Assembly: GCA_963772805.1 (NCBI GenBank)
Contig: CAVYYU010000005.1
Coordinates: 62,001-126,000 of the forward strand
DNA length: 64,000 nt
Origin: Legionella_A sp963772805
GTDB taxonomy: Bacteria; Pseudomonadota; Gammaproteobacteria; Legionellales; Legionellaceae
Direction of reading: 5' to 3'
Position numbers and translations under genes: made by a program. The notes beneath the pieces were generated by a model that was not told the origin of the DNA, did no database searches, and worked only from the letters and a program-made list of their open reading frames with translations. Shown piece by piece: positions 1-9,021 of this stretch; positions within the stretch are counted from its first letter, which is position 1; each line of letters starts with the position of its first letter.

Positions 1-1323
1 TCTCACAATATCTTTGCTAAGGATCCTCTGCGTGGATTATTGTTTACTGGAGCCTATGCTATAGGTGCTGGCGCCATCTATCTGCCCTCGATGACTACAT
101 CAATCTTTGGTGCAGATTATGTGAACTGGTTTACCCGTTTTTCATATTCCATGGGGTCATCCAAATTTGCTGCGGCAGTTGCTGGGGGATCAACACAAGC
201 GCAGCTTTTCGCCGTGGCATGGGATAGTGTTGAACATGGCCCAAGTAGCGACGCCGTCAACGCCCTCTATCGGATTGGGGAAGATCCGCTGACACTGGGA
301 GCCTACGTTGCGGCAGCCTACGGAATAGGATACGTTTTAGCTAACGGTATAGCCGGCTGTGATATTCCCTGGCTCAGTGAGCGTCTTAGGGATGATTTGG
401 GGGCGCTGCCAGAGGCTGGTTATCCTATTATTGGTGCAAAATTTGCGGTACTGCTTTATGAGGGACTAATGGCCGAGCGTTCAGAAACTGAAAAACAACC
501 GCAACTTTCCTCCCTACTTGATTCCTTGCAACCGCTTACCGATGCTGATAGAGGAATCATTGATCGTTATCGTCTGGCATCGTGGTTATCAGCTCATGCT
601 GATGATCTTCCGAAGCTTGAGTCAAGGTTAATATTTAATCTTTCGCGGCATATTGATGCGCTATTTTGCAAAGAGGAAAGTAAATCGCTCTGTAAATTAC
701 TGTATCCTAAAACAAATCATTCTATTGCTTTTCAAGTTCTCTATATTCCTTTGTCGTATATTCCTGGGTTGTTGCGTCTTGCTCTATCGCCCTTGTTAAG
801 TGTGGCAGCACTAGTGAGTAAAAAGCCTTATCCATGGGAGCCTGTCAAGCAAGCGGCAGGCTCTCTGCTTGATAAAAGCAAAAAAGACTTAAGTCGTTTG
901 ATTGTGTTCACGACACACATGCTTTATATACCCTATACATTGATAACCAGTCTTGTCAAAATGACAGCTTCTATCGGAATGATGATTCTAGGACGTATCG
1001 CAGGTCTTTTTGATGCTAAACCGGCGCATGCCCTTCATCGGGCGTTTGCTGCAATGCATACGTTTTTTAGAGAAGTTGGGGAGTTTTTATTTCCTGCCAG
1101 AGTATTAAAAGAGGTAGCCATTGCTCACCCCATACATACTATTGGTGAGGTGGAGTCATCTTATGTAAAATTAATTACCAGGATAGGTGAATCTGCAAGG
1201 ACTGCGATTTTAGCAAGAGTGCCTCCCTTGGAAAACATACAACCGATATCCCCGTCTCCTGTATTGACTAGTCCTGAAATGGCAGCTGTCCTGGATGACA
1301 CGTTTCAGTCGCCAGCTCCGTAA
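1..1323 (+). CDS. Hypothetical multi-pass membrane protein, 5' end cut off by window
   Basis: The reading frame is open back to base 1, so the true start lies outside the window and the internal TTG at base 40 is not needed. The visible 440 residues contain hydrophobic stretches near the beginning (Gly/Ala-rich, TGAYAIGAGAIYLPS), around residues 90-120 of the visible part, and a longer hydrophobic region in the second half with helices such as VLYIPLSYIPGLLRLALSPLL. I do not recognise the family. It could be an inner-membrane or an effector-type membrane protein; nothing in the sequence decides this. Its 3' end overlaps the convergent alkylation-repair gene by 56 bp. Confidence 0.75.
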   Translation, partial: SHNIFAKDPLRGLLFTGAYAIGAGAIYLPSMTTSIFGADYVNWFTRFSYSMGSSKFAAAVAGGSTQAQLFAVAWDSVEHGPSSDAVNALYRIGEDPLTLGAYVAAAYGIGYVLANGIAGCDIPWLSERLRDDLGALPEAGYPIIGAKFAVLLYEGLMAERSETEKQPQLSSLLDSLQPLTDADRGIIDRYRLASWLSAHADDLPKLESRLIFNLSRHIDALFCKEESKSLCKLLYPKTNHSIAFQVLYIPLSYIPGLLRLALSPLLSVAALVSKKPYPWEPVKQAAGSLLDKSKKDLSRLIVFTTHMLYIPYTLITSLVKMTASIGMMILGRIAGLFDAKPAHALHRAFAAMHTFFREVGEFLFPARVLKEVAIAHPIHTIGEVESSYVKLITRIGESARTAILARVPPLENIQPISPSPVLTSPEMAAVLDDTFQSPAP

Positions 1324-2053
1324 TACGGGGTATAGCCAAATAAGCCTTGCGTTCATCGGCCGAAAACTTCTCGATAGCGTAGCGCAGCATGGTTCTTGGC
1401 ATTAGTGGTGCGTATTTTTCGAGAAAATTTATCAGCACTTGTTGATCGCGTTTGCCAGCTTCCCGCAGCATCCAGCCGACTGCTTTCTGAATTAGATCAT
1501 GCTGATCCTGCAACAATAATTCAGCTATCTGTATCGTCGGTTTAAGCTGATGGTGGCGAATGAAATACCAGGTCGCAACGATGGCGATGCGCCTTTCCCA
1601 GAGAATGGGTGATTTTGTTAACGTTATTAATTTGGTTTTGTCGGCATTTAATAGGTGCGCGCCTACTATCAAATGTGCTGACGCATCAACCAGATTCCAA
1701 TTATTAATGTGCTGTAAATTTTTCAGGTAAAACTGGTAAATTTCCTGTTTTGTTTGCGCGTTTTCTTTTTGATAGCGATTGACCAGAATTAATAAAGCAA
1801 GCAATCGCTCTTCATTGATGGGTGATTCAAGCAGCAGTTGCACCGCGGACAATGGCAGGGTTTTATATTGCCGCGCAATTTGGCGCAACGCGGGCACGCT
1901 AACGCCGATAAATTGATCATGTTCGGCGTAGTCTCCTGGGCTTGTTTTATAAAATATAGGCATTGTCGCTACGGGTTTTTTAAACTGGTGCAAGCGTTTT
2001 TTTAGTTCAGCGAGTGTGTCTATGCTTTTATCCTCCTCGGCTAATACGGGCAC
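1268..2053 (-). CDS. DNA alkylation repair protein, AlkD-like
   Basis: A 261-residue protein of the AlkD/AlkC alkylation repair family, a HEAT-like all-helical glycosylase fold that removes bulky or cationic alkylated bases. Seen: the family-like N-terminal segment around residues 35-60 (FYKTSPGDYAEHDQFIGVSV, then PALRQIARQY), the NNWNLVDASAHLIVG stretch near residue 117, and ERRIAIVATWYFIRHHQ near residue 153, which carries the conserved Trp/Arg of the substrate groove. The start is a GTG overlapping the end of the upstream minus-strand gene by 13 bp, so the two are probably co-transcribed. The C-terminus overlaps the convergent membrane-protein gene. Family assignment is confident; substrate range is not inferable. 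Confidence 0.85.
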   Translation of the reverse strand: MPVLAEEDKSIDTLAELKKRLHQFKKPVATMPIFYKTSPGDYAEHDQFIGVSVPALRQIARQYKTLPLSAVQLLLESPINEERLLALLILVNRYQKENAQTKQEIYQFYLKNLQHINNWNLVDASAHLIVGAHLLNADKTKLITLTKSPILWERRIAIVATWYFIRHHQLKPTIQIAELLLQDQHDLIQKAVGWMLREAGKRDQQVLINFLEKYAPLMPRTMLRYAIEKFSADERKAYLAIPRITELATETCHPGQLPFQD

Positions 2054-3702
2054 AATGTCTGTTCCTTGCTATCCATCTCAGCTTTAAGGTCCTCTACTAT
2101 TTTTGTTAATTTAATAATATTTTGGGTTCGATAGGTTACAAACAAGGAAAACGCTGCTCCTGTTGTGCTGGTATGACTTTGCAGGAGTTCTCCAAGCGGG
2201 TTTTCTCCCAGGGCCGTTTTTTGTAAAATTTTAAATTTGTCCTCAATTTTTTTCGGCTCGACATAACGGAGTAATTTATTTAGAAGTTCGTCACGATGTG
2301 TTTTTAGTGCCGTTGATTCTGCCACAGACAGATTTTTTTTATCCGTACTGGTTAAAATACGGATTATATCATCCCAATAATTGAGTTTCAGGTAGTTGGT
2401 AAGAGGCTCTTTATCACCATCCAACACGACTAAACTAATCCTCTTTTTTAATTGTCGAGCATGAAGTTTTGCCAGTGCGTCAATGATGTCATCTTTATAA
2501 GTCTGGATGAACTGTTTGTCTGCAAAACAGGATTGAATAAATTGTTCGGTTGGCTGTTGTAGTTGTTTTTTATCTTCTTTAATCAATGTCAAAAAATTCT
2601 TAAATTTTTGTTTGCTGGAAATTTTAATAAGAGAATCAAGAATTGATTGATTATCGCGGGCATTTAACCAGAGCTGTGTTAATTGTGGCTGGGTAGTATT
2701 TTCGGTCTTTTGTTCCTCGCATCCACTGCGTTTTTTATGATCAAAACCATCATGTATTGATTTAGATCTGGCTATGTCATTTTCACTTTGAAAATCGCGC
2801 TTTAGATTCGACCAAAAATCCATCCTCATAAACGCGAGATCAGCTTGGATGCATAGTTCATCATCCTTTTCAGCTTGAAAAATATCCGAGGTAACCATGT
2901 CAGTAATTACTTCTGGTCTTAGTGTCTTTGAAAACTGATAAAAATGCGGTTCAGAAAAAACACTTTGATTTAAAATGTTAATTGCAATTTCGTGTTTGAA
3001 GAAGTGGGTGATTAGTCCATCTGTGGCGTCAGAATTATCTTCGAGTAGGCGGTGAATGTTGCTGGGGATTGCAAAACTTTTTGCTAAAAGGGGGTTGTGT
3101 TCATTTTTATCGTGATAGAGGGTCAGAATACCACCAACAATCACATGACTAACATAACTATACATCAATGGAAAAATAATGTTGCTTCTATACGCTGTAG
3201 TGGTTGGAGCAGGTAATACTTGGGTGATTCCTAATAAATCTGAAATTTCTTTTTTCAAGTGGCCATGTATATCTAATAAATCATGGACAGCCTGGGCAAT
3301 CGCACGTTTAAGAAAATCTTTCATGTCATTTTCTATTGTCAGCGGTATTTGAAATTCACACTCGTCTATCTCTGGAACCACTAATCGTTCATAAAGATTA
3401 TATAATTGGCCTTCATCGGCTTGGCTGAATGCACGGTAAACGTCGGAAGACGAGCTTGAATTATCAGATTGGTACGAACTGGATAATGTACTGAAAATTT
3501 GGCTGAGTGGGCTTGTGTTCACGAATGGCTCATCGAGCTCATCCGTTGTTTTATGATATTTGCTGATTTGATTTTTGAGGCTTTCAGAGTTTGTTAGGTA
3601 GTCAATGAAATCTTGTTCACTGTAAGGTCGTTGCGATAAATGAGAGCGTTTTTCTTCGCGATTAGAAAGCTGGATGGCACTTGAATTCTCTGTATAGGGC
3701 AT
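2041..3702 (-). CDS. Hypothetical 555-residue protein, unknown function
   Basis: No recognisable domain. The protein is mostly hydrophilic and helical, with a Ser-rich stretch near residue 80 and a Lys/Gln-rich middle. There is no signal peptide or clear membrane helix. I chose the ATG at 3702 because GAGG sits 9 nt upstream; an ATG two codons earlier (3708) is only 3 nt from it, and a TTG at 3747 has no ribosome site. Large orphan proteins of this kind are frequent among candidate secreted effectors of Legionellales, but that is only an analogy. The gene is followed directly by the overlapping alkylation-repair gene. Confidence 0.7.
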   Translation of the reverse strand: MPYTENSSAIQLSNREEKRSHLSQRPYSEQDFIDYLTNSESLKNQISKYHKTTDELDEPFVNTSPLSQIFSTLSSSYQSDNSSSSSDVYRAFSQADEGQLYNLYERLVVPEIDECEFQIPLTIENDMKDFLKRAIAQAVHDLLDIHGHLKKEISDLLGITQVLPAPTTTAYRSNIIFPLMYSYVSHVIVGGILTLYHDKNEHNPLLAKSFAIPSNIHRLLEDNSDATDGLITHFFKHEIAINILNQSVFSEPHFYQFSKTLRPEVITDMVTSDIFQAEKDDELCIQADLAFMRMDFWSNLKRDFQSENDIARSKSIHDGFDHKKRSGCEEQKTENTTQPQLTQLWLNARDNQSILDSLIKISSKQKFKNFLTLIKEDKKQLQQPTEQFIQSCFADKQFIQTYKDDIIDALAKLHARQLKKRISLVVLDGDKEPLTNYLKLNYWDDIIRILTSTDKKNLSVAESTALKTHRDELLNKLLRYVEPKKIEDKFKILQKTALGENPLGELLQSHTSTTGAAFSLFVTYRTQNIIKLTKIVEDLKAEMDSKEQTLCPY

Positions 3703-3869
3703 GCTCATGATCCTCGTTATGCACTGAAAGTGATTATTAGAAATCAATAAATATTAAGCTGGAATTGGTGCGAAAAAAGAGGGGGAACTCCTATAATATT
3801 ATTCGTTTGAATACATTTGCTTAATCAATTAAGCTGGTTCGATTCGAAAGATTAGCGTGATTTGAACTG

Positions 3870-4181
3870 ATGAGCAAGCAGGAATATTGGATCTATATTT
3901 TGCACTGTAGCAACGGTAATTATTACACCGGCTACACCACTGACTTGGTTCGTCGTTATAAGGAGCATGTGCTGGGATCTGCCAAATGCAAATATACCCG
4001 CAGTTTTAAGCCATTAGGTATTGCACAATGCTGGATGGTCTCTGATTGCAAGGGTACTGCTCTGAAAGTTGAAAAATTTATCAAAACATTAAGTAAGGAC
4101 GAGAAAGAACAATTGATTCTTAACCCTGGAGGGCTAGAGGTGTTTTTTCCAATGGTTTGTGTCGAAGGTCGTCATGTGTAA
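3870..4181 (+). CDS. GIY-YIG nuclease-fold protein (UPF0213/YhbQ type)
   Basis: A 103-residue single-domain GIY-YIG protein. The GIY-like segment is WIYIL at residues 7-11 and the YIG-like segment is YYTGYT near residue 18, followed by the conserved Arg (LVRRYKEH). A Glu in the LKVEKFIKTL helix near residue 68 sits where the family's metal-binding Glu is expected. Length matches the UPF0213 family (about 90-105 residues). The cellular role of this group is poorly defined; DNA or RNA cleavage is inferred from fold only. The stop codon is followed immediately by a perfect 9-bp hairpin. A second, different GIY-YIG protein is carried by the insertion sequence at 35.5 kb. Confidence 0.85.
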   Translation: MSKQEYWIYILHCSNGNYYTGYTTDLVRRYKEHVLGSAKCKYTRSFKPLGIAQCWMVSDCKGTALKVEKFIKTLSKDEKEQLILNPGGLEVFFPMVCVEGRHV

Positions 4182-4210
4182 CCCGGATTAGACATTAGCC
4201 GTAATCCGGG
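4182..4210. repeat. Small palindromic hairpin after GIY-YIG gene
   Basis: CCCGGATTA at 4182-4190 pairs perfectly with TAATCCGGG at 4202-4210 around an 11-nt loop. It starts at the base after the GIY-YIG stop codon. There is no T-run, so it is not a classical terminator, but it sits between convergent genes. It resembles the CCCGTATTA/TAATACGGG hairpin at 54969-54994, so both may belong to one dispersed repetitive palindromic family. Confidence 0.6.
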
Positions 4211-4304
4211 CTCTTTGAGGTATGAAATCTCATAGTACACGGTGCTAACACGGGCTACGAGACTATATAATTTTTCTAACGCGATGTTTAAGCGAAGGCG
4301 CTCC

Positions 4305-5579
4305 TCAAGACCGTTCAGACCTTTCTGGCCTAGTCGAGCGGCTGCCAAATGTTTTTCCTGTTGTTTTTTTAGCAAACGAATTGGAGCGGCCTCTGTTGGG
4401 TGGACCTTTTCTGGTTTCGTTGGATGAAGCCGTGGTCGGCAAGTTATGCTGCGGTTCAAAATCTTCTATCTCGACGCGTTCCAATTTGCGCTTAATCAAT
4501 CGCTCTATAGCTTGCAGTTGTCCAACTTCATCAGCACTGACTAGTGATACCGCTAATCCTGATGCGCCAGCACGGCCGGTTCGCCCGATTCGATGCACAT
4601 AATCTTCGGCTACCTGCGGCAAGTCAAAATTCACTACACAAGGCAATTGTTCAATATCGATACCGCGCGCTGCAATATCGGTCGCGACCAAAATATGCAC
4701 TTCACCTGATTTAAAATCAGCCAAAGCTTTTGTTCGTTGTGATTGCGACTTATTACCATGAATTGCGGCAGCATAAATATGGTCTTCGGCCAATTGTTTA
4801 ACTAATTTGTTTGCACCATGTTTGGTGCGCGAAAACACCAGCGTTTGTCCCCATTTGTTTTTATGAATCAAATGACTGAGTAACGCTGCTTTACGACTTT
4901 TATCAACGGGATGGATCGTTTGTGTTATCGCGACTACTGTCGCGTTGCGTGGCGCAACGTCAATTTCCAGTGGTTGATTTAACATTCCCTTGACCAACGT
5001 ACGAATGTCTTCCGAAAACGTGGCAGAAAACAGTAAGTTTTGGCGTTCTCTGGGTAATAATTTGATAATACGCTTGATGTCATGAATAAAGCCCATGTCT
5101 AGCATACGATCGGCTTCATCCAATACCAGGGTATCGATTTCATCAAATTGAATAGCTTTTTGTTGATACAAATCCAGCAAGCGTCCCGGGGTGGCCACCA
5201 GTAGCTCAACGCCTGCGCGTAATTTCATCATCTGAGGACTTATTTTTACACCACCAAAAACAACAGCGGAACGCAGTGATAAGTGGCGTCCATACTGGAC
5301 AATGCTTTCATGAACCTGGGCGGCTAATTCACGTGTTGGTGTAATGACCAATACTTTGGTGCGATTATTTCGGGCACGTGGTTTTGCACTGACTCGCTGT
5401 AAAATGGGTAACACAAAACTTGCTGTTTTACCGGTTCCTGTTTGCGCCGAGGCCAGTAGATCACGTCCCTTTAGGACTGCCGGGATTGCTTGTGTTTGAA
5501 TGGGGGAGGGTTCACTGTAACCCAGTTCGTTAACGGCACGAACCAAGGGCTCAATTAAACCTAAATCTGAAAAACTCAT
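4305..5579 (-). CDS. rhlE: DEAD-box ATP-dependent RNA helicase RhlE-like
   Basis: A 424-residue DEAD-box helicase. Visible motifs in order: F-x-x-L-GL start and Q motif (PSPIQTQAIP), motif I ASAQTGTGKT near residue 45, PTRELA, DEAD with LVLDEADRMLDMGF, SAT, VATDIAARGIDI and HRIGRTGRAG. The basic, Ser/Arg-rich C-terminal tail is short, as in RhlE. The protein unwinds short RNA duplexes in ribosome assembly and cold adaptation (family knowledge). The ATG at 5579 is preferred over one 10 codons upstream because AAGGA precedes it by 7 nt and it gives the family start MSFSDLGL. Confidence 0.93.
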   Translation of the reverse strand: MSFSDLGLIEPLVRAVNELGYSEPSPIQTQAIPAVLKGRDLLASAQTGTGKTASFVLPILQRVSAKPRARNNRTKVLVITPTRELAAQVHESIVQYGRHLSLRSAVVFGGVKISPQMMKLRAGVELLVATPGRLLDLYQQKAIQFDEIDTLVLDEADRMLDMGFIHDIKRIIKLLPRERQNLLFSATFSEDIRTLVKGMLNQPLEIDVAPRNATVVAITQTIHPVDKSRKAALLSHLIHKNKWGQTLVFSRTKHGANKLVKQLAEDHIYAAAIHGNKSQSQRTKALADFKSGEVHILVATDIAARGIDIEQLPCVVNFDLPQVAEDYVHRIGRTGRAGASGLAVSLVSADEVGQLQAIERLIKRKLERVEIEDFEPQHNLPTTASSNETRKGPPNRGRSNSFAKKTTGKTFGSRSTRPERSERS

Positions 5580-5800
5580 GATGTTTCCTTCTATTGAATG
5601 TGCGAACACTGAATTGCAAGTGTTCCCAATTCAATGTGACTATTTTTAATGCAATTTTAACACAGTTTTCGGTGATAGTTCAGATTTGAGGAAAATTAAT
5701 ATGCAAATGACGTATTTACGGTGATTTTGATCGCAGATCTCCTGGATGCCAGCTTAAAAGCCGCGGTATCCAGGGGCTGAAGAGAAGCTGTAGGTAGCGC

Positions 5801-6865
5801 TCAGCGTGATAGTGATTCTTTATTGGTGGATTGGGAGATGGTTTGTTCGGTCAGGCGCTGGTTCGCTGGTTGTGCAAAGAATGTGCCGGCTCTCGTGTTA
5901 CTATTGTCGGAATTTAAAAGTAGGCTTAGAGCCGTCTGTTGGTTTTGTAATTTGGCAATAAGTGCCTCGCTTGCAGCCGATATCTGTTTGGATTCCATAA
6001 GGTTGTTTTCTTTTGAGCTTTTTAACTGCTCATGAACGGTGTTTTCAAGTTCGGCTAATTGCCGCAGACGGTTTTGGTAGTCTTCTGCACATTTCTCCAT
6101 ATTGATGGCACTGGCGGACACTTTGGATTGTGCCTTATTAAGCTGTGAAGTTAACGCGTTAATTTCCAACACTTTTTGTCCTAAATCAGTCTGCGCTGCC
6201 AACAGGGCGTTGTTAAGCTGCTCAGTCTGCATTAAATAGTCCTTATTGGATGCAGCAAGCTGGTCTTTTGCGGTATTCAATTCATGGATGTTTGTCTGTA
6301 ATGTATCGATTTGGGTATGTAGTGTCACAATCGTTATTCTAAAGGCTGTGATTTCATCGTTCATTCTTACTAGTGTTTGCTGTAGCTGACCTAAAACATT
6401 TTTCATGGTGACTTCAATCTGACTCAGTTGCTCATACTCCGCTTTATTGGCTGCTTCCAGCTTGGTAATGTCTTCGGAAAAGCGCTCACTCCGGCTAGTC
6501 AAAATATCGTTATGGTTTTGCAGTGCGCACGAAACGGCGGCTAAAATGCCAATTGATATCACAGTGAGCAGGGCTGCTAAGTCAAATATGGCGCCTATCA
6601 GCGCGCTCAACGCGACAACAGCAGAGCCAATGAGTAGTTTCTTCCACCATGCTTTTTCACCGTACCAAAGTGCTGCGCGGTCAAAATAGCTTTTATCTAA
6701 AAAATAACGGTTCTTCAGTGCCTTATTCGATGATTGGCGCGCAGTGATGTTCGTTTGTAGTAAGAACATGGCATTATTAAATTTCTCCCCAATCTCATTG
6801 AGCACATCGGTAGCGGGTGGCATGTTGGTTTCTTCAATTAAGACACGATCATTATCGTTAGACAT
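5801..6865 (-). CDS. Membrane-anchored coiled-coil protein, unknown function
   Basis: A 354-residue protein. Residues 1-70 are soluble. Two adjacent hydrophobic helices follow at about 78-115 (LLIGSAVVALSALIGAIF and LAALLTVISIGILAAVSCAL). A long heptad-rich coiled coil then runs from about residue 125 to 315. The topology is an N-terminal hairpin anchor with a long rod. AAGGA lies 8 nt before the ATG. The upstream gene on the same strand (6892-7721) has the same plan and is frameshifted, so the two look like paralogues. Coiled-coil proteins with a membrane hairpin are common among intracellular-pathogen effectors, but I see no targeting signal I can vouch for. Confidence 0.75.
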   Translation of the reverse strand: MSNDNDRVLIEETNMPPATDVLNEIGEKFNNAMFLLQTNITARQSSNKALKNRYFLDKSYFDRAALWYGEKAWWKKLLIGSAVVALSALIGAIFDLAALLTVISIGILAAVSCALQNHNDILTSRSERFSEDITKLEAANKAEYEQLSQIEVTMKNVLGQLQQTLVRMNDEITAFRITIVTLHTQIDTLQTNIHELNTAKDQLAASNKDYLMQTEQLNNALLAAQTDLGQKVLEINALTSQLNKAQSKVSASAINMEKCAEDYQNRLRQLAELENTVHEQLKSSKENNLMESKQISAASEALIAKLQNQQTALSLLLNSDNSNTRAGTFFAQPANQRLTEQTISQSTNKESLSR

Positions 6866-6891
6866 ATGGTCATTCCTTGTTATTCTATGTT

Positions 6892-7721
6892 TCAGTTAAA
6901 GAAGTTGGATGAGTGCGTTTGAGGTATTGGTTTTGGTTGATTACCTGGTTCGTTAGAAAGTAACTCACGTAATGAGTCATTCTCCGTGCGCAGAGAGATT
7001 ATCGCTTGCATAGCTTTACCAAGGTCTGTCCCGCTTTGCTCAAGCGTTGCGGCGAGGTTTTGGTTGCTAACGCGGAGCAATCTTTTGTTCTCGTCCATGT
7101 CATCTTTAGCTGCGGCGATGGCCCCGTTCAATTGTTGAATCAACGATTGGATAGTCTCTTTATCACGCTGCGCAGCTGCTTTCAAACGCTGCAGGATAGC
7201 AAAATGGCTCTGCACTATTTTTTGTAGTTGTGAGGACGCGTCTTGCAGCGTCTTATCGCTGGATGCAAGCGTGGCGAGGATTGGCTGCAGTTCGGTTAGA
7301 TACTGTTGTAATGCCAACAGCTGTGGGTGTTCGTCAGTGTTTAGTCCTTCACACGCCTGATTGATTAGTTGGCTAGCCGTAAGTAGTTGTTGTGTGGCGG
7401 CCTGGTAATCCGCTGCATTTTTTTTAAGAAGCTCGGTGTTTTGCTTGATTTCCTCATGTTGCAGTTCTGTGGTCGTTGTATGGTTACTATCAGCTCCTGT
7501 GCGCCCGCTGCCATATCTTGCATCGCCTTGTCTCGCTCTCGGCGCTGATTGTTATCTACTTGCCCTAACTGTCGCAGCTCCTCTTGTGACTCCGTTGTTG
7601 TCGGCGTTGATGACCAAAAATACCCGATGAAAAAAGCACACACAGCGGCAATGCTGGTAATAATGAGAAGCATTAAATAACTGACTGCGGCGGCTGTGCC
7701 GATGAGAAGAGGTACAGGCAT
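6892..7721 (-). pseudogene. Frameshifted membrane-anchored coiled-coil protein
   Basis: Two overlapping reading frames together make one protein of about 276 residues. The 5' part starts at ATG 7721 (AAGGA 8 nt upstream, as in the neighbouring gene) and encodes two hydrophobic segments (MPVPLLIGTAAAVSYLMLL, then IAAVCAFFIGYFW) followed by charged heptads ending near MAAGAQEL. The second frame is open from about base 7551 down to 6892 and continues as coiled coil (TELQHEEIKQNTELLKKN and beyond) to the end. The switch falls between about 7460 and 7550 and needs a one-base change. Either the gene has recently died or a base was miscalled. An ATG at 7775 is possible but lacks a ribosome site. Confidence 0.7.
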
Positions 7722-7846
7722 AACAACATTCCTTATTTTCCGTAAGAAAGAATAATTAACCGACGGTTTTTCCATTGTGCCGGTTAATTTGCGGTCATTC
7801 TAGCCGATGCTTTTTAAGCAGACAATAGGGAGCCATTAAAATCAAG

Positions 7847-8137
7847 TTAAGGTTTTGCGATGAGAGCGAATAAATTTTCGCGGAGTTTATCTATAGGCGA
7901 TGCGGTGAAAAAAAGTTGCTGCATATGGGGGTATGCAGACTTGATGGTTTTATCCCTTGGTTTTGTGTGCGGAGCTTCCTCTTGCTTTCCTGCAAACATT
8001 GAAACCAATAGGGATGCCGACGTTGCAGCGGTAATTGGATACCTCGGGCTCACAGGCTCGGTGGCTTGCAACGGTGTGCCAAGCGAGTTGGATGGCTTGC
8101 TTTTTGAAGTTTTGTTTCTGTGGTTATTTCGACTCAT
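7847..8137 (-). CDS. Small hypothetical protein
   Basis: A 96-residue hydrophilic protein with a basic Asn/Lys/Ser-rich N-terminus (MSRNNHRNKTSKSKPSN). No domain recognised. Support comes from position: it lies 26 bp after the cyclic-nucleotide-binding-fold gene and ahead of the coiled-coil genes on the same strand, with AAGGAG 12 nt before its ATG. An opposite-strand frame of nearly the same length (7860-8147) exists, but it has no ribosome site and runs against the operon. The gene may be small and fast-evolving; its reality is moderately supported. Confidence 0.5.
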   Translation of the reverse strand: MSRNNHRNKTSKSKPSNSLGTPLQATEPVSPRYPITAATSASLLVSMFAGKQEEAPHTKPRDKTIKSAYPHMQQLFFTASPIDKLRENLFALIAKP

Positions 8138-8163
8138 TCTGTTGTAATCTCCTTCTATCTGAA

Positions 8164-8829
8164 TTAATTTTCATCCTGGTTTAACTTTTGAATCAAATTA
8201 AATGCAATGGCTTGCTCCAGCTTCGTATATAGCCCGAGGTTTTTCAGCTTAAGTTTTTCCAAAACATCGCGATCCCACTCAATGCACTCTGCCTGTTTGC
8301 TTTCTACGGAGGTTGTTGCATTTGCCGCCCCGCCTTTTAAAAAGCTCATTTCACCGATAAAAAATCCCGCACCAAGAGTGGTTACCGCTTGGTTATCTTT
8401 GATAATCTGCACGATGCCTTGTTTAATCAACTTTAATTTTGATAATGCCTCTCCTTGCACAGTGACATCATCACCCTTTTCGTAAGTTTTGGTGAATGAT
8501 AATTGATACACCTTTAAAAACTCCTTGGTGGACATCATGTGAAAATGGAGGCTATACAATTTTATAATATCAATCGGAAGTTGAATGGGAATGCGCTCGC
8601 GAATGATGCGAATGCTTTCTTTCGTGTGAATCACGATGCAGAGTAAACTAAATACCAGGATAACCTTCATGCCGGGGTTCTGGAGTCCTGCGTATAAGGT
8701 TCCAAAAACGAAGATCATCTGGCTAACAATGTTGCATATACGAAGGTATAAAATATCGCGAAATAGAAACGATGTGATACCGAGTAACTCGCCACCTAGA
8801 AACACGGTTTCTGAGGAAAAAAAATCCAT
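8164..8829 (-). CDS. Membrane protein with cyclic-nucleotide-binding-like domain
   Basis: A 221-residue protein. The N-terminal 90 residues hold about two or three membrane helices (for example ICNIVSQMIFVFGTLYAGL and VILVFSLLCIVIH). Residues from about 105 form a CNB/CAP-type beta-roll with FIGEMSFLKGG near residue 157. This layout is like Popeye-domain proteins (family knowledge; assignment inferred). The phosphate-binding Arg normally found in the GGxRTA part of the cassette is missing: here it reads GGAANAT, with Ala in that position. It may therefore sense something other than cAMP or cGMP, or be non-binding. It heads a minus-strand operon with the coiled-coil genes. Confidence 0.75.
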   Translation of the reverse strand: MDFFSSETVFLGGELLGITSFLFRDILYLRICNIVSQMIFVFGTLYAGLQNPGMKVILVFSLLCIVIHTKESIRIIRERIPIQLPIDIIKLYSLHFHMMSTKEFLKVYQLSFTKTYEKGDDVTVQGEALSKLKLIKQGIVQIIKDNQAVTTLGAGFFIGEMSFLKGGAANATTSVESKQAECIEWDRDVLEKLKLKNLGLYTKLEQAIAFNLIQKLNQDEN

Positions 8830-9021
8830 ATTTATACTCTCCAGTTTAGCCTCTCGGGGCGCTAATGATGTCGTTTTTGTATGTTTTTATATAAATGTTA
8901 TTCGACCATTACCTGAGTATAAAGAAACATTGGTCGCGAGTGTATGGTTTTTTCTCTTAGGAGTGATGCGTGGGAGAAACTGCTGTCTTTTAGCAAACAG
9001 AGAGCAGTTGCTCGTTCGTTG

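Noticed and set aside
7860..8147. Plus-strand frame of 95 codons opposite the small gene at 7847-8137
   Set aside because: It runs against the operon, has no ribosome site, and its hydrophobic text is what the reverse of a basic hydrophilic gene gives. The minus-strand frame has AAGGAG upstream.
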